NCBI GenBank assembly: GCA_947846985.1
Contig: CANTUZ010000004.1
Coordinates: forward strand, 248,001-312,000
Length of the DNA stretch: 64,000 nt
DNA from: Fratercula arctica
Lineage: Eukaryota; Chordata; Aves; Charadriiformes; Alcidae
Direction: 5' to 3'
This document shows positions 10,933-20,329 of this stretch, piece after piece. Position numbers and translations under genes: made by a program. The notes beneath the pieces were generated by a model that made no database searches, was not told where the DNA came from, and saw only the letters and a program-made list of their open reading frames with translations. The first letter of the stretch is position 1, and each line of letters begins with the position of its first letter.

Positions 10933-12347
10933 CTAGTTGTGGGAGGTCATGTGGCGGGAGAGGTGGTGGCGCTCGCGGAAGGACTCGTTGCAGATGGGGC
11001 ACTTGAGCTTCTCCTCGCGGCGGCGCTTGACCAGCGGCTCCAGCGCGTACTCCTTCTTGTGGTGGGAGCGCATGTGGTAGACCAGGTCCGAGGTCATGCG
11101 GAAGGAGGCGTTGCACTTGGCGCACCAGTTCTGGGCCGGCAGGCACAGCGAGGTGAACGACGGCGGCAGCAGCGTCAGCGCCGACGGCAGCTGCAGCTGC
11201 AGCGGCCCCGCCGCCGCCGCCGCCACCGCCGCCGCCGCCGAGCTCTTGGGCCAGAAGGCGGTGGCGTAGAGGAAGGGGCTCTGCTTGGGCAGCCCCCCGC
11301 CGCCGCCCCCGCCGCCGCCCCCGCCGCCCGCCGCCTCCCCGCCGCCCGGCAGCTTGACGGCCAGCGCCTCGGCGGCGTAGAGGCGGGCGGGGGCGGCGGC
11401 GGTGCCGTCGGGGCAGGGCTCGCCCAGCCCGCCCAGCTTCTGGCCCAGCACCAGCGGCGGGACGTGAGGGAAGGAGCGGGCGGGCTGGGAGAAGGCGCTT
11501 TTCCGCTCCTCGGCCCCGCCGCCCGGCCCGCCGGGGCCGGCCCCCCCGAGCTGCGGCACGCTGGTGAAGGCGCTGCCCCTCGCCGGGCTGCCCCCCTCCA
11601 GCCGGGCGGACAGCGGGCCCCCGGGGCCGCCGCGGGGGCACAGCCCCGGCTCCCCGCCGCCCGCCCCCGGTGCGGCGGGCGAGGCGCGCTCCTGACCCTC
11701 CTCGGGGCCGCCGCCGTCGGGCTCGGGGCCGCGGGCCGCCTTCTTCACCTCCACGAAGGCGCTGCGCTTGGCCTCCCCCGTCTCCGGGCTGGGGGGCGCG
11801 AAGAGGCGTCCGCCCTCCTCCAAGCCGCAGTAGGAACCGGGCGCCCGGTACTGCTGCTGCGGGGCGCACACCGGCTCCTCCTTGGGGGCGGCGGGCAGCC
11901 CCGGCCGCTCCGCCGGGAAGCGGCCCCGCGCCGCCGCCCCCCCGGCGCCCCGCTCCTCCTCCTCGGGGTACCGCCGCTTGGCCTTGCCGGCCGCCCCCTC
12001 GGGGCCGCCCTCGGGAGGCGCCGGTCGCCCCGGGGACCCGCCGTGGCCGCCACGGGAGTTTTCCAGCTCCCGCGCCAGGTTGTGGAAGTCCGTGGAGGGC
12101 TTGGTGCTGGCGGCGGGGCTGCCCCCCTCGGCCCCCGCGAAGGGGTGGTGGAGCGGCCCGCCGGGCTTGCAGTACTTGCCGGGCTCCTGCTCCTTGCCGG
12201 CGCCGTCCTTGCCGCCGGCGGCCTCGGCGGCGGGGCCGGTGTCGGGGCCGTGCAGCCTCTTGGGGCAGCGGAACCGGAGGTGGGCGGCGAAGGGCAGCTC
12301 GAACTGGAAGCGCTGGCTGCACTCGGGGCAGGCGAAGGGCGGCGAGC
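10933..12347 (-). CDS. PRDM8: PRDM8 last coding exon
   Basis: The acceptor CCGCAG lies just above 12347; the exon begins with the last two bases of a Gly codon and ends with TAG. It carries all three zinc fingers and the Gly/Ala/Pro-rich linker (residues 151-621). The linker includes a run of about a dozen Gly encoded by GGC/GGG triplets near 11290-11330 and an Ala-rich run near 11205-11240. Both are mutable trinucleotide tracts. Confidence 0.93.
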
Positions 12348-13636
12348 CTGCGGCCGGGGACACGCAGCGGCGGAGGGGGGGACACACACACAGAGACGGG
12401 GACACCGGTCAGCCGGGGCCAGCGGCGGGGCGCCCCCGGGGGACGAAGGAAAAGGGGCGGGGGGTCTCCCCGCCGGACGCCTCACCCCCACCCACCCCGC
12501 AGGTCGGGGGTGCCTGCCCCGCCGCCCCCCTCCACCCCCGGGGTCCCGCGGGGCCGGGGGGCACCCACCGTTGGTGCGGGCGGGGGCCCGGGCGGGGCTG
12601 AGCAGCAGCAGCTCCGTCAGCTCCTTGCCGTACCACACCAGCAGCTCCTCGTCCTTGGCGATGCGGCGCAGGGAGCGGTAGAAGAGCTGCCCGCTCTTGA
12701 TGTAGGCCTCCAGGTTCTGCTCCTCCCGCTCCCGCGCCGACTGCACCAGCCGCAGCCACATCAGACCCTCCGACGAGCCGTTGGCCGCCGACGTGTCCAC
12801 CTGCCAACCCCGCTTTCGTTAACGCGCACGGACAGACGGACCGACTGGCGGACCGGAGGGGGCCGGGCAGCTGGCAGCAGCGGCGGGGGAGCGGCTTGGC
12901 CCTCGCCGGCGGCGGGGAAAGGCATCTCGGCGGCGGGGAAAAGAATCCCGGCAGCACGGAAAGCATCCCTGCCCGGCGGCGGGGAAAGCATCCCGGCCCG
13001 GCGGCAGGGAAAAGCATCCCGGCAGCACGGAAAGCATCCCTGCCCGGCGGCGGGGAAAGCATCCCAGCGGCGGGGAAAAGAATCCCGGCAGCACGGAAAG
13101 CATCCCTGCTCGGCGGCGGGGAAAAGCATCCCGGCAGCACGGAAAGCATCCCTGCCCGGCGGGGGGAAAGCATCCCAGCGGCAGGGAAAAGCATCCCGGC
13201 AGCACGGAAAGCATCCCTGCCCGGCGGCGGGGAAAAGCATCCCGGCAGCACGGAAAGCATCCCGGCAGCACGGAAAGCATCCCTGCCCGGCGGGGGGAAA
13301 GCATCCCGGCCCGGCGGGGCTGCACTCGGGCACCGGCCGTCGGGGCGAGCGGCGGCGGCGGGCCAGCTCGCCGGCTGCAGGGCGAGCGGTTTTGCCCGTC
13401 AGGCGAGCGGCTCTTACCCGGAATATGTAGGGGACGGTGCGCTTGTCGGTGGACTTGAGGGCGATGAAGGCGATGCTGTCATACAGGGACGTGTGGCTCA
13501 GGACGCAGGGGCCGAAAATGGCATTTTCCGGAATGTCGCAGGTGGTGTAAACGCTGGTGAAAATGTCAGTCAAACACTGCTGGACCGTCTTGGCGTCCCC
13601 GTCCCATATTCCCCTCTGGACGCCGGCGTCCTCCAT
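10933..13636 (-). CDS. PRDM8: PR domain zinc finger protein 8 (complete, 3 coding exons)
   Basis: PRDM8 is a nuclear transcriptional repressor of the PRDM family; in mammals it partners the bHLH factor BHLHE22 in neurons and retina. Joining 13636-13418, 12800-12569 and 12347-10933 gives 1866 bases, or 621 residues. All junctions are GT/AG and the phases agree (0, then 1). The PR/SET-like domain lies at about residues 15-130. A C2HC finger follows at 157-178 (Cys157, Cys160, His173, Cys178), then a long low-complexity linker, then two C-terminal C2H2 fingers (Cys559/562-His575/579 and Cys600/603-His616/620), ending in MTSHN. Linker words shared with mammals include KPSTDFHNLARELENSRGG, PPSPETGEAKRSAFVEVKKA and PKQSPFLYATAFWPKSSAA. 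Human PRDM8 is about 689 residues; the shortfall is in the linker. No frameshift or internal stop was seen. Confidence 0.95.
12348..12568 (-). other. PRDM8: PRDM8 coding intron 3 (short)
   Basis: A 221-base intron with donor GTGGGT (12568-12563) and acceptor CAG (12350-12348). It splits a Gly codon: the upstream exon ends Thr-Asn-G and the downstream exon continues GC-Ser-Pro-Pro-Phe. That reproduces the Asn-Gly-Ser join of the mammalian protein. The intron is almost entirely G and C. Confidence 0.88.
12569..12800 (-). CDS. PRDM8: PRDM8 second coding exon (PR domain, C-terminal half)
   Basis: Encodes residues 74-150, starting VDTSAANGSSEGLMWLRLVQ and containing NLEAYIKSGQLFYRSLRRI and DEELLVWYGKELTELLLL. 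These are the most strongly conserved parts of the PRDM8 PR domain. The acceptor is TTGGCAG and the donor GTGGGT. There are 232 bases, giving 77 codons plus one base. Confidence 0.95.
12801..13417 (-). other. PRDM8: PRDM8 coding intron 2 (stop-free, minisatellite-bearing)
   Basis: A 617-base intron with donor GTAAGAG at 13417 and acceptor GGCAG at 12801, phase 0. In frame with the preceding exon it contains no stop codon. If the intron were retained, translation would run through it and end in a shifted frame inside the next exon, near 12761. Most of its length is the minisatellite at 12900-13316. Confidence 0.88.
12900..13316 (+). repeat. GC-rich minisatellite in PRDM8 intron 2
   Basis: An irregular tandem array built from a roughly 20-base theme, GGCGGGGAAAAGCATCCC, alternating with GCAGCACGGAAAGCATCCC. 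I count seven copies of the second word (first near 12950, last near 13265). They are separated by variants such as GGCGGCAGGGAAAAGCATCCC and CCTGCCCGGCGG, giving a higher-order period of about 45-70 bases. The near-identical copies point to recent expansion, so length is likely to vary between individuals and to be hard to assemble. Confidence 0.85.
13418..13636 (-). CDS. PRDM8: PRDM8 first coding exon (start codon, PR domain N-terminal half)
   Basis: Starts MEDAGVQRGIWDGDAKTV and continues with DIFTSVYTTCDIPENAIFG, PCVLSHTSLYDSIAFIALK and STDKRTVPYIFR, nearly identical to mammalian PRDM8. The acceptor CCCGCAG ends at 13639, so only two untranslated bases (GC) precede the ATG at 13636. The leader must therefore come from an upstream exon. 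The exon is 219 bases (73 codons) and ends in phase 0. Confidence 0.95.
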
Positions 13637-13638
13637 GC

Positions 13639-15119
13639 CTGCGGGCGGGGAGAGGGGCAGAGCGGAGCCGTTACAGCGCGGCGCGGAGACGCGGCCGCGA
13701 CACACCGCGGAAAACAAAATGCAATTTAAAAAAAAAATATTTATCAACAAAAACATTAAAAATAAATAAAAATAAGAGGCAGGCGAGCACTTTCTCCGGT
13801 CTGGAAAAGAATAAAGGCGGCGAGGAGCGCGGCGAGCGGGCGGCGAGGTGCGGGGAAGCTGTCGCGATGATTTATTTATCAGCGAGCGCGGCGGGAGCCG
13901 GCTACGGGCAGCGGCCGGGTACCGGGGCGGGGGAAAAGCCAGCGGTCGGAGCCGGGCACGGGCAGGAGCCGGACGAAAAGGGGCCGCCGACGGCGGGCCC
14001 CCGTCCGGGGCGGGGAGCGGGGCCGCCGGTGCGTCCCCCCCGGGCTCCGGGGCCCCTGCGAGAGAGGAGCCGGGCCGGTCTGCGGGCTGTGACAGAGGAG
14101 CAGAGCGAATGGGTTTCAAGTGGCTTGTCATTGTCGCTGATTGCATGTCAGCTCACCTCCCGCTCCGCTCGACAAGAGGGAACGTATGTCTGCTCATTAC
14201 CATAATCCAGCACTTTCCCTCCGAGACTTTAATTAAAAGCAGCAAGCAGAGGTAATTATTTTTACCTCGACACGCTTATTTATGGAGAAGGGTGAGCCCC
14301 GGCTGCCGCGCCGTACGAGGGGACGGATGCGGCGGAGGACGCAGCGGGACGGCGACCGCCGGGGCCGGGCCGGGCCGGGCTTCGGGTGCCCCGGCCTCTT
14401 CCCCCCCGCTCCGTGCGAGGCTGCCGGCCCCCCACCACATCTGCCATCGAAACCATCCGTCCGGGGGTCGCTCGGGAAAAAATCCGCGTTTCTCTGGGCG
14501 CGCCGATCGACACCCGAAGCCGCTCGCACCGGGCACGGCCCCGCCGAGCCGCCTTCCCCCCCCCCTCACACCACCGCCGCCGCTTTCGGGAGACAACCGG
14601 GTCCCCGCCGCCCCCGGGAACTTCGCCCCGCGGAGCGGCGGCGGGGTCCCGGCGCCCCCCCCCCAGGAACGGGTCCCGCGGGGAGGGCGCGATCGCCGCC
14701 TCCCCGCCGCCCTCCCCGTTCCGGCGCTGCCCGGCGCATCCCTTTTCCGATGGGATTATTTCGCCAAACGAAACAAACAGCGGCGAACGGCCCTTGCCAA
14801 ACTTTCCACCCGCCCTCGGCGGGCTCCGCGCGGCTCCCCACGGCCCCGCATCCCCCCATCTCCCCGCGTCCCTCCCGGCCCCGCGGCGCTGCCTCCCCCC
14901 GGCCGCCCTTTGTCCGGGCCGGGCGGCGCCGGGGCCGCTCCCGGAGCCTCCGCCGCCGGGCACCGCATCCCGGGCAGGGCCGCCGCGCCCCGGCCCCCCG
15001 CCACGGCCATCTCCCGGCATTGTTCCCTCCTCCGGGGTGCCCCCCACGGCGCGTCGCGGCTCCCCCCGGCCCGGCGGCGGAGGAGCTGGGAGATGGCGGG
15101 GCCCCTCGGCGGTACTCAC
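13639..15119 (-). other. PRDM8: PRDM8 intron 1 (between leader and first coding exon)
   Basis: From the donor GTGAGTACC at 15119 to the acceptor at 13639. It is mostly CpG-island sequence, with an AT-rich pocket at 13720-13780 and a distinctive less GC-rich block at 14100-14290. A second minus-strand donor-like site (GGAGGTGAGC, near 14157) could mark an additional or alternative leader exon. No coding exon was recognised. Confidence 0.6.
14100..14290. promoter_or_regulatory. Putative intronic regulatory element of PRDM8
   Basis: An island of moderate GC and high word complexity inside an extreme CpG island. It carries homeodomain-type TAAT/ATTA words (CATTACC, TTAATTAAAAGC, GTAATTATTTTTACC), a repeated TGTCATTGTCGCTGATTGCATGTCAG segment-like run of mixed composition (about 14125-14150), and no coding potential. 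Persistence of such composition within an island suggests selection. Conservation is not demonstrated here. Confidence 0.35.
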
Positions 15120-15330
15120 CAGGGAGATGGGGAATATAATCCTGGCCCCGACAAGTGGCACAAAGCCGGGCTCCTGGCTCCGCTGCCCCCGGCGCTATTG
15201 TATCAATGCCGCCCCATGGCCGGGGAGGCGGCGGGCCGGGGGCCGGGGCGCGGGCGGCGGCGGGGAGCGGGCGGGCGAGGCGGGGAGGGAGGCGAGCGGT
15301 GCAGATGGACCCGATGCAGTGAGTGACTGG
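15120..15330 (-). other. PRDM8: PRDM8 non-coding leader exon and proximal promoter (approximate)
   Basis: The right edge (transcript 5' end) is uncertain; the left edge is a strong minus-strand donor, CCCTG|GTGAGTACC. Splicing it to the acceptor at 13639 places the PRDM8 ATG two bases after the junction. Close to the donor is a less GC-rich part (GCCACTTGTCGG, GGATTATATTCCCC). There is no clear TATA box. The stretch at 15201-15217 contains a four-codon upstream ORF. Confidence 0.5.
15203..15217 (-). promoter_or_regulatory. Short upstream ORF in the PRDM8 leader
   Basis: The minus strand reads ATG GGG CGG CAT TGA. Its start has G at -3 and G at +4 (GGCCATGG), a strong initiation context. If the leader exon starts upstream of 15217, scanning ribosomes would meet this minimal ORF first, and it could reduce PRDM8 translation. 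It depends on the true transcript start. Confidence 0.35.
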
Positions 15331-15339
15331 CACACAGAC

Positions 15340-16110
15340 ACACACTTTTTGTTTGCTGCACATAATCTGCCCAATGACGCGTGACAGCCCACGTCCCCTC
15401 CCTTTAACCCCTTCGGGGCTGCCCGCTCGCCGCCTGCCCGCCCGCACGCCCCTCACCTGGCCCCGCCGCCACCGGCCACCTGCGGGGATGGGGAAGCCGG
15501 GGCGGGGGGGAACGGGCCGCATCCCCCCACCGACCCTCTCCGTGGGGGTTTGGGGTCCGCCGCTCCCCCTCGGCCTGGCAGAGGGTGCGGGGCGGGGAGC
15601 CGGGGGAGGGGGCCCGACGGCCGCTCCGCCCGGGATCGTCCCTCTCTGCCTTCTCACCTGCCGGGATAAAGACAAGAAGGGATGCGGGATGGGGGGGATT
15701 AAACGCTCGCCTTTCTTCCCCCCCTTCCCTCCCCCCCCCCAGACCCGGCCGTTCTGGGCTGCACGAGGCGGGGAAGGCGCCCGGCGGACCCCCGACGGTG
15801 CGGCCGGACGGCGGGAGTAGGAAGCCCCGACGGAGCCTTCCCCGGGAAAGGCGAGCTGCGACCGGGCTGCCCCTGCCCGCCGCGGAGCCAGCCGTTGCCG
15901 GGGCTCGCATCCCCGCACACGCGGGGCTCCTCTATTTACGGCCACGCAGATTCGGTAAGCAAAAGCATCCGCAGATGCTCTGTGCCAAAACAAGGTTTTT
16001 ACCGCACGGAAAAGTGTGTACCGGTTCCTCCCTTATCGCCGTCATGTCAGACACAAAGCAGATTAAAAAAAAAAATAAAGCAAAAATAGAATTTAAAGCC
16101 CCCTAAACTA
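15340..16110. other. PRDM8 upstream flank, no gene seen
   Basis: GC-rich shoulder of the PRDM8 island, fading near 15.95 kb. The long frames on both strands (Pro, Arg and Gly-rich) reflect composition. A C-run lies near 15719-15741. No motif decisive enough to name. Confidence 0.45.
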
Positions 16111-16119
16111 AACAAAAGA

Positions 16120-16560
16120 AGAGACAAAGCGTTTTCCAGAGGCGAGCGGAGCGTTGTTTGCAATCAGAGAGTGGGCTGATGTTTGGCTTTCAAATTCACT
16201 TATCCTCTACATAATTACGATTTTCCTTGCATTAGGATTAAAGGCTGCATATAATATGCTTTCAACATTTATCTTATTAATTCGACTAAACACAGCGTCT
16301 CCTAAAACGGAGATTGTCATAACATTAAAAATATGGGAGTCTGTTAAAATTTGGATCTCAATTCCTGCTTCTAAGGGGATTTTTCCCCTTTTCATGTTTT
16401 TTTTTTCTCCTTTATCCTTTTTTTAAAAAAATAAAATTGCTGCAGCTCTCGCTGTGTGATATAAATTGTCCAAATGACTGTCATTAGTAGGGGGGAAAGA
16501 AAACCTACGCGTTATTTTTATTTGCGAGAATTTTAAGGGACACCACGGTACATAAACTAT
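16120..16560. promoter_or_regulatory. Putative conserved non-coding element upstream of PRDM8
   Basis: About 440 bases of AT-rich, high-complexity sequence set between two GC-rich islands, roughly 1 kb upstream of the PRDM8 leader. It contains many ATTA/TAAT-type words (ACATAATTACG, TATTAATTCG, TCATTAGTAG), GCATATAATATGC (a 13-base near-palindrome) and no sign of transposon origin. The 90-residue frame through it is hydrophobic AT-rich noise. The call rests on composition and position only. Confidence 0.4.
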
Positions 16561-16699
16561 CTCGAAATTGCTTCGACGTTATCTCAGCTACCGAAATTCC
16601 CCGACACTAAAAAGGACCGTAGCGGCATTTATGAGCATTTATTCAGCCTCGGATGCTACCGTAGAAGTGAATCCCAGGCAACGGCGTCGCCTCAGCCCC

Positions 16700-17480
16700 G
16701 CGGAACACCGCTTTCATGTCCGCGGACCCTTTCCGCTTAAGTTCACGCTTCCGAGAGCCGCGACCGGGCAGCGCCCGGAGCGAACCCCGGCGCCCCGGAG
16801 GAGCCCGGTGCCGGGGCTCCGGGAAGCCCACCCTGCGCAGCGGGCGGGTACGAGCCCGCGGGCTGGCGAGGCAACCGCTCGCCCGGGCTGAGCGAAAAGC
16901 CGCACCGGGATTTTTTTGGAGGAGAAACGGCGAAGGTGCGCCCGGGCCCGATCCGCGTCCAGCCCCGCTGCGGGGCGAAGGGGGCCCGGCCCGGCCCCCC
17001 CAGCCCTGCGGGCCCTGCGCAGGCTGCCCGCCGCTTCCTGCGAGCCACGCACAAAATACCTCCTTAGAAACACCTTCATTCTTGCAGAAAACCTCCCGCG
17101 GAGAGCCGAGGGCGACCCGGGCCGAGGAGCTCCAGCCGCCTTCCCACGGAGCCCAAGCAACCGGCTCCCAGCGCCGCCCCCCCGCTGCTTCCAGACCCCC
17201 ACAAGCGCAGCCCCGGCCCCGCGGAGCCCGCCGACGCCCCCCTCGATGGCACCGGCCCGGTACGGAGGCCCCCAGCGACAACCGGCTGCGGCGGGAGGGG
17301 AGCCCCCAGCAGCGGCCGGGGCAGGAGCGGGACTGGGGCTTGCAGGGAGCCGGGCGGGCAAACCCGAGCCCCACGGACACGCGGGGGCCGGTGTCCGTGA
17401 AGCCCCGGGGGGGCGACCCTGGCTCTGCCACCGCCTGGCCGGCACCGCAATGGGGGGAGAGGGCGTCTGCGGGGCAAGGG
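16700..17480. promoter_or_regulatory. CpG island upstream of PRDM8
   Basis: A second GC-rich, CpG-dense block separated from the PRDM8 island by the AT-rich element at 16.1-16.6 kb. Overlapping Pro/Arg/Gly-rich open frames on both strands are compositional. No TATA box or clear splice donor was recognised. It may be a Polycomb-type developmental island or an alternative promoter. Confidence 0.45.
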
Positions 17481-19860
17481 GCCAGCAGGGCAGCGATGCT
17501 TGGACACCAATGTCCCTTCACCTCTCAAAGAAGTGCCAGTTTTCTGCCCGTGATGAGTTACCATGGGGATGGCTGCAAAGGACGCAGGATCTGTCTCTCT
17601 GGGGATGTTGGGGCACCCTCCCGGCTGTACTGAGAACCCTTCTCTTTCCTGCCCGGATTTCACCCAGGAAAGCCAGGGGGAAAGGCGCCAGGTGAAGCTG
17701 TGCAACCTGTGCTCAGAAACACTCCTGCATCCCTCGGGAACCACTGCCTCAAAGTTGTGACACGCGCCAGTCCTGCGGATGTATGGTTACTCCTCCGAGG
17801 ACACACATACACAACCGAGAGTCAGCTCACAGGTGACTCCACCATAAAGTCACCAGAGAAATAAAATCACTGAGAAAACACGCAAGTTCCCAGAAGCACA
17901 CAAGCCCAGCCACGATGGCTCAGGCGGTGTCGGGGGACTGCGGGGAGGAGGGACAAAGGGATGCCCGAAGCCACCTTGCTCCCGTCTCTGCCCGCCGCTG
18001 TCAGGGGCAAGGCTGGCCTGCCGTCCTTGGGGCAGGGGCACACGAGGTGGAACAGAAAAGCGACTCGAAACGAAACGTGGAGCCACAAGCATTCCTGGTG
18101 CCTGAAGAAATGCAAGCAGAACGGTTCCCTTCCCCTGAGACAAACACGGCAGCTAGGCCTCTGTAGTGGAAATAAATCGGGGCCTCAGCTGAATGACAAA
18201 TCATCCCTCCTGCATTTAACTGTTACCAGGCTTGTGGACGGCACCCTGCGTCGGGAGGTCCTGTGCCAGGGCGTCGGCAGCATCACTGCGCACCACGCTG
18301 CAGAGCAGCAAACAGCAGCACAGAGAATCAGTGCTTCTCCCACCGGTAACCCTTCCAAGCAGGCATGGGGACCCTTCTGGGACCCCACAGCCAGGCCCTT
18401 GCTGGGGCCGAGGCACGCCGGCAAACCCTGTCCTGTCTCGTTTCCAGCTCAGCTCCCAAACAAGCCCATGGTCCCCATCCCTTCCTATTTCCATCGACCC
18501 TTCAGCTGCATCTCGCTGATGCTTGCAGCAGCGTCGGGGACTCCCAGGTCAAGTCACTGCCACACTAGAAAGCTGTAAAGCCCTTTCTGCCAGATGCCGG
18601 CTTTGGCTGTGGTTCTCCCCAAGAAGGAGCAAATGCTCCTGCTCCCCCAGGAGCCTCAGGCAGCCACAGCGTGACTCGGCGTTCCTTCCCTATACGTTTT
18701 CTCACAGCTCAGAAATGCCATAAGCACCTTGGCTATTTCTTCAGCTCCTGGAGGTGCTTCAACTTTCCCTGTACGTCTTTCCAAGCAAACACAGAAACTA
18801 GTTAGAAATATTAATTTATATATTCACCAAAGCCTCACAGAAATTTTTCTATAACTGACCAAAAAACAGACCACTGAACGTAACATAGGGTGGCTGGTTA
18901 AATGGTTAATACATAGCCCCAAATCACTTTGACTTTGTATCTCAAAATTATCTTTTTAAACAATGGCTTTCTGTTTCTCCTCCTTACTTGACCTCATAAA
19001 AGCACCAAGGTTCAAAACCCGTAAAGCTTTCACCCAGCTTTAGCTTCCAGCAGCCTCATAGAGGATGTCATGGGCTATACAGGACATGAAAGAGAGAGAA
19101 ATGAAACAGGGAAACCCCTCTAAGACAGCAATCTGCTTCTGCCTCCGATACACCCTTGAACCTTTCCATCCCTGTGTGCCACCGCCAGTGTCCCACGCCG
19201 GGGCTGGAGGCACCCCACTGTACGGCCCTTGGGCATCCCCCCGGACGGTGCAGAAACCGAGACTCAATGGCCACCACGCTGCAGCTGGCGGTGAGTGCGG
19301 AGCCTCCGCGGGGGTGACGGAGGGACCTGCAGAGAGCTGCTCCCCGGGGGGGTTTGGTCCCCCCGCCCCCAGCCCGGGGGCTGCCCAGCGTGGGGTGCGG
19401 CGGAGTCGGGCAGCGCTGGGCTCCCTCTCCTCCGGGAGATCTGGGCTCTGCGGTGGGCGGCCCGACTGGGGTGTCTGGTGGCCACATGGCCTCAGTGCTG
19501 TCGGGTTTATGAGGATGTTACTCAAAACGCCGCACCGAGCCCCTGGGTGGCCGCAGTCCGGGTTACACGTGGACAAGCCTTGGCAGGAGCTGACTGCACA
19601 GCGTATTCCCATCAGGCGGAGGATCCGCATCTGGGGATGGTCTTTTCCCTCCCTGTGCAGCCTGCGGGGCTGCGAAGGCCTCCACGCTCCAGTGAGCGAT
19701 AGTCCCTAAAGTTTGCAGAGGTTTGCTAAACCCTGGCGGGGAGGGGGTGGGGAGAGCAGTGAAAGGACAGACAGATAGAGCCGGGGGGGAGGGACGGAGG
19801 GAGGAAAAAAAGATGCAGAGGATTTCAGCTCCGGCTCTGCTACAGCGACTTGGTGTGGGG
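17481..19860. other. Intergenic, no gene seen
   Basis: Average composition. An AT-rich stretch at 18780-18970 (TTAATTTATATATTC, GGTTAAATGGTTAATAC) may be regulatory. A GC-rich patch lies at 19260-19480, and a purine-rich patch at 19735-19820. No exon of a known family was recognised. Confidence 0.45.
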
Positions 19861-19865
19861 TGTGT

Positions 19866-20320
19866 GAAGGAGCCTGAAACTTAAAAAGATTTATTTTCTC
19901 TAGTCATAAATCTCATTCCGTTGTTCCTCTGACCAACCAAGCATGATAAAGTCCTTTTCCATAAAGTATTCAGTATTAAAGCCACAAAGCTCACCCAATC
20001 AGTAGCCATCTGCTTCTCCCATAACTGCTGCTCCAGAAGCAGGGAAAAGTAGCCAGAAGAGAAAGGGCACCACTGTTACGGCTCCGGGACAAATGAGGAG
20101 GCGCTGAATAGCAGTCGAAACCTTTAGTTTGCCTTGTATATCTGTATCTATAGAGACAGAGAAAGAAAAGAAGCATTATATTGATACAACAATTGTAAAA
20201 CAAAAAAAGGAAGAGGCATCTAAAGGGCAATACAGCAGGCATCAGAGGGCCCCACGTAAAAGGGATGCTAACAGATTTATAGAAACCTTTAATTGGTTTT
20301 CAATTGAAAGATAAAGAGGC
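19866..20320. promoter_or_regulatory. Putative conserved non-coding element
   Basis: AT-rich, non-repetitive sequence directly next to a CpG island. It contains AAGATTTATTTTCTC, CAAGCATGATAAAGTCC and, at its right end, CTTTAATTGGTTTTCAATTG. The last is an inverted-repeat-like homeodomain and CCAAT-type word (ATTGG, CAATTG). There is no coding signal. Called on composition and position. Confidence 0.35.
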
Positions 20321-20329
20321 CGAGGAAAA

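Larger units (their letters stand above)
10840..15900. promoter_or_regulatory. PRDM8: Large CpG island covering PRDM8
   Basis: Nearly the whole PRDM8 gene, from its stop codon past its leader exon, is extremely G+C rich with frequent CpG. The exceptions are AT-rich pockets at 13720-13780 and 14100-14290. Broad islands of this kind, extending over the gene body, are typical of Polycomb-regulated developmental genes; that link is inference. The composition also explains the many long overlapping open frames on both strands. Confidence 0.75.

Noticed and set aside
10924..13430. Very long plus-strand open frames (about 585 codons each) opposite PRDM8
   Set aside because: They are the antisense shadow of a G+C-rich coding exon and a stop-poor minisatellite. 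No start context, family motif or splice structure, while the minus strand encodes an unmistakable PRDM8.
14280..15993. Overlapping 290-475 codon frames on both strands around the PRDM8 leader
   Set aside because: Arg/Pro/Gly/Ala-rich frames from CpG-island composition; they overlap each other in several frames and cross the leader exon donor.
16154..16426. 90-codon hydrophobic plus-strand frame that resembles a membrane protein
   Set aside because: AT-rich sequence naturally gives Ile/Leu/Phe codons; no start context, no homologue recognised. Better explained as regulatory DNA.
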